Source of the DNA: an uncultured Phycisphaerales bacterium
GTDB taxonomy: Bacteria; Planctomycetota; Phycisphaerae; Phycisphaerales; UBA1924
Length of the DNA: 5,033 nucleotides
NCBI GenBank assembly: GCA_937891445.1
Contig: CALAFV010000179.1
Coordinates: 1-5,033, forward strand
Direction of reading: 5' to 3'
Part shown: positions 1 through 5,033 of the stretch, piece by piece
Layout of the letters: every line of letters starts with the position of its first letter
Position numbering within the stretch: the first letter of the stretch is position 1
Position numbers and translations under genes: made by a program
The notes under the pieces: generated by a model
Seen by the model: only the letters and a program-made list of their open reading frames with translations
What the model was told of the DNA's origin: nothing
Database searches by the model: none

Positions 1-4
1 GGTG

Positions 5-1783
5 ATGAACGACATCCGGCGGGTTCTGCGGCATGCGGCGTGGCGGGTGTGGGTGACCTCGCTCGGACGCTCGCTGACGGTCGCGGCGGCCGCGGTGCTG
101 GCCGGGCTGATCGTCCTGCGGCTGGTGCAGCAGGCGGTGGGGCTGGCGGTGCCGTGGCAGGATGTCGCGATCTGGTCGGCGGCTGGCGCGGCGGTGCTCG
201 CGCTGGCGTGGACGGTGATCTTCCGCGCGGATCGCGCCGCGGTGGCGCGCCGGGTGGACGAGGGGGCGGACCTGCGCGAGGCGCTGAGCACGGCTCTGTG
301 CATCGAGCGGAACCAGGATCCGTGGTCGCAGGTGGCGTTGGAGACGGCCGCCGAGCGGGCGAGGTCGGTGGACGTGAAGCGGGCGGTGCCGATCGAGCCG
401 CCGCGGTTCTGGCCGGTGCCGCTGGCGCTGGCGTTGTCGCTGGTGGTGGTGTGGGTGGCGGTGCCGCCGATGGACCTGTTCGGGCGCATGGCTCAGGCGA
501 AGCAGCGCCGGGAGGAAGAGGCGCGGATCGTCGAGGTCAAGACGCGGGCCGAAGAGATCCTGAAGAAGGTCGAGTCGCTGGTCCCGAAGGTGAACGAGGG
601 GAAGGAAGAGAACAGGGAAGAGGCCGAGGCGACCAAGCCCGAGGCCAAGAGCCCCGAGGAGATCCGGCGGGACGCGCTGCGCAAACTGACGAGCATCAAG
701 GATCAGCTTGAAGAACTGAAGAAGGGCGAGAAGGGCCAGAAGATGGAGGCCCTGGAGAAGATGCTCAAGCAGCTCCGCACGCCGGGGGATGGGCCTCTGA
801 CGGAACTGAGCAAGGAACTGTCGAAGGGGAACTTCAAGCAGGCGTCGGAGGAACTCCAGAAACTGGCGGAGCAACTCGCCTCGAACCAGATGTCGGAGGA
901 GGACAGGAAGGCGCTGGCCGAGCAGTTGAAGAAGTTGCAGGAGCAACTCGAGAGGCTCGCGCAGGAGCGGAGCGAACTCGAGAAGGCGCTGGAGAAGGCC
1001 GGGCTGGACAAGAAACTGGCCTCGGATCCGCAGGCGCTCAAGCAGGCGCTGGAGAACGCTCAGAACCTGACGCCGGAGCAGAAGGAAGCCCTGCAGAAGA
1101 TGGCGGACTCTCAGAACGCGGCGTGCCAGCAGTGCCAGTCGATGGCGCAGTCGATGTCGCAGATGGCCAAGGAGATGGGCCAGCAGGGCGGGGAGCAGGG
1201 CTCCGAGCAGATGGAAGGGATGGAGTCGCTGGCCAGCCAACTCGCGCAGCTGGAGCAGATGCAGATGGAACTCGAGGCTGCCGACGCGGCGATGGAGGCG
1301 TGCGAGCAGTCGCTGGCGGAACTGGCGAACTTCGCGCCGTGCGAGAACCCGGGCATGGGCGAGTGCGAGGGGGGGCTGTGCATGGGCGAGGGGATGGGGA
1401 TGTGGCGCGAGGGGTGGGCCGAGAACTACTCGCGCGGCTCCGGCAGTCCCGGGCGCGGCAGCGGCGCACAGCCGGGGGCGCAGGAGGCCGACTACACGAT
1501 GGAGAAGAAGAAGGTCAAAACGCCCAATCTCAGCGGCCCGATCATCTCCAGCCGGCTGGTTGAGGGAGAGCAGATCCGCGGCGAGAGCAAGGCGGAGTTC
1601 AGCGCGGCGGTGGTGGCGGCGGAGCAGTCGGCGGCTGAGGCACTCGAGAACAACGTGATCCCGCGCGAGTATCACGACGCGGTCAAGCATTACTTCGGTC
1701 GGCTGAAGGCCAAGGCGCAGGCGGAGGAGGTCAAGGCGGCCCCCTCGGCGCAGGACAGCGGTCAGTCCGGTGGGGGCAAGTAG
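5..1783 (+). CDS. DUF4175-like membrane protein with long periplasmic coiled coil
   Basis: 592 aa from the ATG at 5; a GTG at 2 is in frame and would add one residue. ATG is preferred because TGA at 3-5 overlaps it (TGATG), typical of coupling to an upstream gene. Hydrophobic helices lie near residues 23-41, 54-73 and 137-156. Between the second and third is a soluble stretch with 'ARRVDEGADLREALSTAL' and, about 30 residues on, 'VDVKRAVP', which I recognise from DUF4175-like proteins. Residues ~161-367 are Lys/Glu/Leu/Gln-rich heptad-like coiled coil. Residues ~374-467 are rich in Met and Cys (C374, C377, C433, C446, C454, C459). A Gly/Ser linker follows, then a conserved-looking 'NNVIPREYHDAVKHYFGRL' near the C-terminus. 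Positive-inside reasoning puts the coiled coil in the periplasm (inference). Such proteins often sit beside MoxR/DUF58/VWA genes in planctomycetes, but none is visible here. The biochemical function is unknown; the family assignment is moderately sure and the coding call very sure. Confidence 0.9.
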   Translation: MNDIRRVLRHAAWRVWVTSLGRSLTVAAAAVLAGLIVLRLVQQAVGLAVPWQDVAIWSAAGAAVLALAWTVIFRADRAAVARRVDEGADLREALSTALCIERNQDPWSQVALETAAERARSVDVKRAVPIEPPRFWPVPLALALSLVVVWVAVPPMDLFGRMAQAKQRREEEARIVEVKTRAEEILKKVESLVPKVNEGKEENREEAEATKPEAKSPEEIRRDALRKLTSIKDQLEELKKGEKGQKMEALEKMLKQLRTPGDGPLTELSKELSKGNFKQASEELQKLAEQLASNQMSEEDRKALAEQLKKLQEQLERLAQERSELEKALEKAGLDKKLASDPQALKQALENAQNLTPEQKEALQKMADSQNAACQQCQSMAQSMSQMAKEMGQQGGEQGSEQMEGMESLASQLAQLEQMQMELEAADAAMEACEQSLAELANFAPCENPGMGECEGGLCMGEGMGMWREGWAENYSRGSGSPGRGSGAQPGAQEADYTMEKKKVKTPNLSGPIISSRLVEGEQIRGESKAEFSAAVVAAEQSAAEALENNVIPREYHDAVKHYFGRLKAKAQAEEVKAAPSAQDSGQSGGGK

Positions 1784-1822
1784 TTGCGCGCGGGCGTCGG
1801 GCGGGACAAGGACTCGGGGCGG

Positions 1823-2899
1823 ATGGGCGTGGCGGTGCCGCGGCGCGCAGCGCTGGCGGCGATCATCGGCGCGGCGGCGCTGCCGGCGGCGTGCCGCCGG
1901 GGTGATGCGGCCGGCAAGGCGGGCGGTGGGGAAGTCGTGCTCTACAGCAGCGCGGACGCGGAGTACGCCCGCGGTGTGATTGGTGCGTTCGAGAAGCGCA
2001 CCGGCGTGCGCGTGCGCCTGGTTGGGGACACCGAGGCGACCAAGACGACGGGGCTGGTGCAGCGGCTGCTGGCGGAGAAGGACCGGCCGCGTGCGGATGT
2101 GTGGTGGTCGAGCGAGGCGCTGGGGACGGTGCGGCTGGCCCGCGCCGGGGTGCTCGAACCGTACATCAGCGACAGCGCGGAGTCGGGGGCGCGGGCGCAG
2201 GGGCTCGATGGATGGCCGCGGCGGCTGCGGGGCGTGGACGGGACGTGGTACGGGTTTGCGCAGCGGGCGCGGGTGATCGTGTACAACATCAACCGCGTGC
2301 AGGAGCACATGGCGCCGCGGACGGCCTTCGCGCTGACCGACCCGCTGCACCGCGGGCGGGTGGGGATCGCCCGGCCGCAGTTCGGCACGACGCGGTCGCA
2401 CGTGGCGGCGCTGGTCGCGCGGCACGGCGAGGGGCCCGTGCGAGAGTGGCTGCGCCTGATGAAGCAGAACGAGGTGCGGCTGTACGACGGGAACATGAGC
2501 GTCGTGCGCGGCGTGGCGCAGGGGGAGGTCGATCTGGGGCTGACGGACACCGACGACGTCTGGGCCGGGAGGCGCAACGGGTGGCCGGTGTCGATGGTCT
2601 TCGAGCAGCCGGTGAAACTCCCCTTCGGCGAGACCGCGGGGACGCTGGTGATCCCCAACACGGTGGCGCTCGTGCGCGGCGGGCCCAACCCGGAGGCGGG
2701 GCGGCGTCTGGTGGACTTCCTGCTCAGCCCGGAAGCGGAGCGGGTGCTGGCAGCCAGCGAGTCGCACAACGAGCCGGTGAACCCCGATGTGGCCCGGGAT
2801 TTCCCGCAGAACGACCTGCCCGACGGGCCGGGGGTGCTGTGGGAGGACGTGGCGGACGCGGAAGAACTGGCGATGCGTCTGGTGGAGGAGGAGTTGTAG
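1823..2899 (+). CDS. ABC transporter substrate-binding protein, Fe(III)/AfuA-like family
   Basis: 358 aa from the ATG at 1823. Residues 1-24 form an export signal: 'PRR' at 6-8, a hydrophobic Ala/Ile core and then 'LPAAC' with Cys24. This is a likely lipoprotein site, though Pro rather than Leu occupies -3, so the lipobox is non-canonical. The mature protein opens with 'EVVLYSSADAEYARGVIGAFEKRTG' (split as EVVLYSSADAEYA, then RGVIGAFEKRTG), the usual first strand and helix of COG1840-type binding proteins. 'ADVWWSSEA' (91-99), 'RARVIVYNINRV' (148-159), 'GEVDLGLTDTDDV' (234-246) and a C-terminal 'RRLVDFLLSPEAERVLA' (294-310) follow. Length fits the family. The adjacent Tyr pair that binds iron in FbpA/FutA is not seen at 'TDTDD', so the ligand may not be Fe(III). 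No permease or ATPase gene is adjacent. A TTG at 1784, directly after the previous stop, is an alternative start adding 13 residues. The fold is confident; the substrate is unknown. Confidence 0.9.
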   Translation: MGVAVPRRAALAAIIGAAALPAACRRGDAAGKAGGGEVVLYSSADAEYARGVIGAFEKRTGVRVRLVGDTEATKTTGLVQRLLAEKDRPRADVWWSSEALGTVRLARAGVLEPYISDSAESGARAQGLDGWPRRLRGVDGTWYGFAQRARVIVYNINRVQEHMAPRTAFALTDPLHRGRVGIARPQFGTTRSHVAALVARHGEGPVREWLRLMKQNEVRLYDGNMSVVRGVAQGEVDLGLTDTDDVWAGRRNGWPVSMVFEQPVKLPFGETAGTLVIPNTVALVRGGPNPEAGRRLVDFLLSPEAERVLAASESHNEPVNPDVARDFPQNDLPDGPGVLWEDVADAEELAMRLVEEEL

Positions 2900-2925
2900 C
2901 CCCGAGCGCACCGGGCGTGCGGCCA

Positions 2926-2931
2926 TACCAT
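2926..2931 (+). promoter_or_regulatory. Candidate -10 element (TACCAT) of a leaderless promoter
   Basis: TACCAT matches the TANNNT form of a sigma-70-type -10 box. Its last T is six bases before the A of the ATG at 2937, so transcription would begin at or within a base or two of the start codon. No purine-rich Shine-Dalgarno sequence lies in the 37 bp between the previous stop and this ATG, which fits a leaderless mRNA. No convincing -35 hexamer is seen. TANNNT is degenerate, so chance is possible even in GC-rich DNA. Confidence 0.42.
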
Positions 2932-2936
2932 CGGCC

Positions 2937-4163
2937 ATGCCGACCGCCCTCCTCCGCGAACTGATCCAGAAGGAACTGCCGGAGTTGACGGCGATCCGCC
3001 GCGATCTGCATGCGCACCCGGAACTGGGGTACCAGGAGCGGCGCACCAGCGGCGTCGTCGTGCGGGAACTGGCGCGGCTGGGGATCGCGCACCGCGCCGG
3101 GTACGCGGGGGGGACGGGCGTCGTGGCGCACCTGCCGGCGACGGTAAGCGGCGGGGACTCCCAAGGGGCGATCGGCCTGCGGGCCGACATGGATGCGCTG
3201 CCGATCGAGGAGCGGACGGGCGTGGCGTACGCCTCGACGACCCGCGGCGTGATGCACGCCTGCGGGCACGACGGGCACACGACGAACCTGCTCGGTGTCG
3301 CCCGGGTGTTGTCGAAGGTGGAGCGGCCGCGGCCGGTGACGCTGATCTTTCAGCCCGCGGAGGAGGGGGGCGCGGGGGGGAAGCGGATGTGCGAGGAGGG
3401 GGCGCTGCGTGGCGACGGCGGGGGTGGGCTGGGGGCGCCGGTGAGCGAGATCTACGGCCTGCACGGGTGGCCGCAACTGGCGCTGGGGAAGGTGGCGACG
3501 CGCCCGGGGCCGCTGCTGGCGGCGACGGACAACTTCGTGGTGACGGTGCGGGGGCGGCAGAGCCACGCGGCGCAGCCGCACCTGGGGCACGACCCGATCG
3601 TGTGCGCATCGGCGATGATCGGGGCGTTGCAGACGATCGCGTCGCGCGCGGTGTCGCCGACCGACAGCGTCGTCGTCACCGTCGGGACGATCCAGGGGGG
3701 AACGGCGCGGAACATCATCCCGGAGGCGGTCACGTTCGCGGGCACGGTGCGGACGCTGACGCCCGAGACGCGGGAGACGGCGCGGGAGCGGTTCTTCGCG
3801 CTGGTGCGCGGTGTGGCGGCGGGGCACGCGTGCGAGGCGCAGATCGCGTGGGAGGAGGGGTACCCCGTGACGCGCAACGACCCGGAAGCGACGGAGCGGT
3901 TCTTCGCGGTGGCGCGGGAGACGCTGGGGGCGGCGCGCGTGGAAGAAGTCCCCGCCCCGACGATGGGGGGCGAGGACTTCTCGTACTACGGGCAGCACGT
4001 GCCGGCGTGCTTTTTCGTCCTGGGGCTGCTGGAGGAGGGGCGCGCGGAGATGCCGGCGCTTCACCAGCCCGAGTTCGACTTCAACGACGCGGCGCTGCCG
4101 GTGGGCATCGAGATGATGTGCGCGCTGGCCCTGGGGGCCGGCGGGCTCAGCACCCGCCGTTGA
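2937..4163 (+). CDS. M20D family metallo-amidohydrolase (hippurate/N-acyl-amino acid hydrolase type)
   Basis: 408 aa, full length for the M20D peptidase family (hippurate hydrolase, IAA-amino acid hydrolase, N-acyl-amino acid or N-acetyl-diaminopimelate deacylase). It hydrolyses an amide bond of an N-acylated amino acid or similar with a dinuclear metal site, in the cytosol (no signal peptide). Motifs in order: 'RRDLHAHPELGYQE' (21-34), 'GLRADMDALPIEE' (80-92), 'HACGHDGH' (107-114), 'QPAEEGG' (139-145), 'GLHGWP' (174-179), 'SHAAQPHLGHDP' (209-220, in the lid/dimerisation domain ~195-300), 'GGTARNIIPE' (254-263), 'PTMGGEDFSYY' (341-351) and 'LHQPEFDFND' (375-384). By family analogy the metal ligands are C109, H111, E143, H176 and H376, with E142 as general base; all are present. 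A Gly-rich insert at ~158-168 is unusual. The ATG at 2937 starts just before the family's N-terminus; the frame is open back to 2787, but that part overlaps the previous gene and looks non-coding. The exact substrate cannot be told from sequence. Confidence 0.96.
   Translation: MPTALLRELIQKELPELTAIRRDLHAHPELGYQERRTSGVVVRELARLGIAHRAGYAGGTGVVAHLPATVSGGDSQGAIGLRADMDALPIEERTGVAYASTTRGVMHACGHDGHTTNLLGVARVLSKVERPRPVTLIFQPAEEGGAGGKRMCEEGALRGDGGGGLGAPVSEIYGLHGWPQLALGKVATRPGPLLAATDNFVVTVRGRQSHAAQPHLGHDPIVCASAMIGALQTIASRAVSPTDSVVVTVGTIQGGTARNIIPEAVTFAGTVRTLTPETRETARERFFALVRGVAAGHACEAQIAWEEGYPVTRNDPEATERFFAVARETLGAARVEEVPAPTMGGEDFSYYGQHVPACFFVLGLLEEGRAEMPALHQPEFDFNDAALPVGIEMMCALALGAGGLSTRR
4139..4159. 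terminator. Hairpin over the convergent gene ends, possible bidirectional terminator
   Basis: CGGCGGG (4139-4145) and CCCGCCG (4153-4159) are perfect inverted repeats, giving a 7-bp all-GC stem with a 7-base loop. The loop contains the stop codon of the leftward protease gene (4147-4149), and the amidohydrolase TGA (4161-4163) follows the stem. Neither side has a T tract, so a classic intrinsic terminator is not shown. In DNA this GC-rich such a stem can also arise by chance or from Gly/Ala codons. Confidence 0.3.
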
Positions 4164-5033
4164 CCGCGGCGAGCCAGGCGGTCAGGAACGCGGAGACGTC
4201 AGTGGAGTTGACCTGCTGGTCGGCGTTGAAGTCCGCCTCCAGCGTGGTCTCGGTGAGGCTGACGATCCAGGCGGTCAGGAACGCGGAGATGTCGGTGGAG
4301 TTGACCGCGTTGTCGGCGTTCCAGTCGGCGCGGCAGGGGGGCGTGCCGAAGACGGTGAGGGACCAACTTTCCCAGACGCCCGTGTCGCCGGCGGCCTCGT
4401 CGCTGATGCGGAGGGTCCACTCCCCGGCCGCACGCTCGTCCCAGTGGCGGGCGCTGGTGAAGACGAAGCCGTAGTAGTTGTCGGTGGGGTCGGCACGGGG
4501 GACGGTGAAGAGGGACTGGGTGCCGCTGGGGGCGGTGAGCACGATGCGCAGGTCGCCGATGAACGGGTGGGTGGCGGTGACGCGGACTTCGACGGACTCG
4601 ACGCGGAGGTCTTCAGCGAGCGTGATGGTGCTGGTGAGTCCGGTGGGGTCGTTGTCGGGGATGGCGATCTGCACCGGGATCGCGCCGGTGGAGATGGAGA
4701 CCTCGGGGCCGACGAGGGGCCAGGTCTGGGCGAGACTGACGGCCGCGGCGGCGTTGACCGCGCCGAAGCCGTAGTCCTCGCTGACCCAGTGGCCGCCGGC
4801 GTTGAGGTGCCAGCCGGGGTTGTCGGGGTCGCAGCGCCGGGCGGTGCGGGCGAGGATGTGCTTGACGTCGCGCCAGGTGAGTTGCGGCCGGGCCTCGAGC
4901 ATGAGGGCCACGACGCCCGCGACCATCGGCGCGGATGCGCTGGTGCCGCCGAAACTGGCCGTGTAGAACGAGGGGCCGTTGGTGGTGTAGATGCCGCGGT
5001 CGCCGTCGAAGTCGCCGGAGGAGGGGGCGACGA
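4147..5033 (-). CDS. Subtilisin-like (S8) protease with P domain and dockerin-like repeats, 5' end beyond window
   Basis: 294 C-terminal residues are visible; the N-terminus, with the catalytic Asp and His, lies right of the window. The fragment reads on upstream of the Met at 4926 with 'YTASFGGTSASAPMVAGVVAL', where the Ser of GTSAS (codon 4939-4941, visible residue 31) is the S8 nucleophile. 'DYGFGAVNAAAAVSLA' (~86-101) ends the catalytic domain. Residues ~118-228 form a P/Homo B domain as in kexin/furin: 'ITLAEDLRVESVEVRV', 'HPFIGDLRIVLTAPSGT', 'GEWTLRISDEAAGDTG' and 'WSLTVFG'. Residues ~233-294 hold two 31-residue dockerin-like units, 'DWNADNAVNSTDISAFLTAW' and 'DFNADQQVNSTDVSAFLTAW', with Ca-loop acids D236/N238/D240/D247 and D267/N269/D271/D278. 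It ends in 'NGGC'. Very probably it is exported and acts on the cell surface or outside, but the signal peptide is not visible. The protease fold is very sure; the natural target is unknown. Confidence 0.95.
   Translation of the reverse strand, partial: VAPSSGDFDGDRGIYTTNGPSFYTASFGGTSASAPMVAGVVALMLEARPQLTWRDVKHILARTARRCDPDNPGWHLNAGGHWVSEDYGFGAVNAAAAVSLAQTWPLVGPEVSISTGAIPVQIAIPDNDPTGLTSTITLAEDLRVESVEVRVTATHPFIGDLRIVLTAPSGTQSLFTVPRADPTDNYYGFVFTSARHWDERAAGEWTLRISDEAAGDTGVWESWSLTVFGTPPCRADWNADNAVNSTDISAFLTAWIVSLTETTLEADFNADQQVNSTDVSAFLTAWLAAVNGGC
4174..4320 (-). repeat. Two direct copies encoding dockerin-like Ca-loop units
   Basis: The 54-bp stretches 4174-4227 and 4267-4320 match at 48 of 54 bases, with a 93-bp (31-codon) offset, inside the protease gene. 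They encode the repeated 'NSTDxSAFLTAW' helix and part of the Ca-binding loop. The high nucleotide identity points to a fairly recent internal duplication or to gene conversion between copies. Confidence 0.85.

Noticed and set aside
1038..1469. Antisense frames over the Cys/Met-rich part of the membrane protein
   Set aside because: They are Ser/Pro/Arg/Ala-rich with no recognisable domain, and the + frame shows continuous coiled-coil and linker structure.
2787..2936. Upstream in-frame extension of the amidohydrolase from an ATG at 2787
   Set aside because: It overlaps the binding-protein gene by 113 bp, encodes a Trp/Arg/Cys-rich stretch unlike the M20D N-terminus, and the ATG at 2937 matches the family start.
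1942..3609. A 555-codon open frame on the minus strand opposite the binding-protein and amidohydrolase genes
   Set aside because: The translation is Pro/Arg/Ser/Ala-rich with no motif and lies opposite two strongly recognisable genes; long antisense frames are expected when third positions are nearly all G or C.
2724..4064. A 446-codon open frame on the minus strand opposite the amidohydrolase
   Set aside because: The product is Arg/Pro/His-rich low-complexity sequence with no domain; it is a shadow of the M20D gene, whose catalytic motifs are all in the + frame.
4127..4139. A second short palindrome (GGCCC..GGGGCC) beside the overlap hairpin
   Set aside because: It has a tiny loop and lies within Ala-Leu-Gly-Ala codons in very GC-rich DNA; chance is the simplest explanation.
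3389..4474. A + strand frame running through the amidohydrolase end into the protease region
   Set aside because: It is Gly/Ala/Arg-rich nonsense over the M20D gene and reads antisense to the dockerin-like repeats; neither part resembles a protein.

Overview
This is a GC-rich chromosomal window with four protein-coding genes and almost no non-coding DNA. The best lineage guess is a planctomycete of the Phycisphaerae type. The clues are a secreted protease ending in two dockerin-like repeats of the 'ADFNxDxxVNSTDVSAFLTAWL' kind, a long coiled-coil membrane protein of the DUF4175-like type, and very high GC with strongly biased third codon positions. This assignment is inference from gene content, because no rRNA or marker gene is present.

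Layout: (1) 5-1783 (+) encodes a membrane protein with three predicted transmembrane helices, a long charged coiled coil and an unusual Cys/Met-rich segment. The sequence just before its start (TGATG) suggests translational coupling to a gene left of the window. (2) 1823-2899 (+) encodes a probable lipoprotein-type periplasmic binding protein of the Fe(III)/AfuA-like ABC transporter family, with no permease or ATPase beside it. (3) 2937-4163 (+) encodes a complete M20D metallo-amidohydrolase, probably preceded by its own leaderless-type promoter. (4) 4147-5033 (-), cut by the right edge, encodes the C-terminal part of a subtilisin-like (S8) protease with a kexin-type P domain and two dockerin-like repeats. 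Its 3' end overlaps the amidohydrolase gene tail to tail by 17 bp, and a perfect 7-bp GC hairpin sits over the overlap.

The genes do not form an obvious pathway. Genes 1 and 2 are close enough (39 bp, or directly abutting if a TTG start is used) to share a transcript, and the amidohydrolase may be expressed separately. The whole + strand is G-rich at third positions even where the gene is on the other strand, which looks like a replication-strand effect.

No mobile element, CRISPR array, RNA gene or clear novel system was seen. The points most worth checking are the leaderless promoter candidate, the binding protein lacking the Tyr-Tyr iron motif, the convergent overlap hairpin, the Cys/Met-rich segment and the strand-wide G bias.
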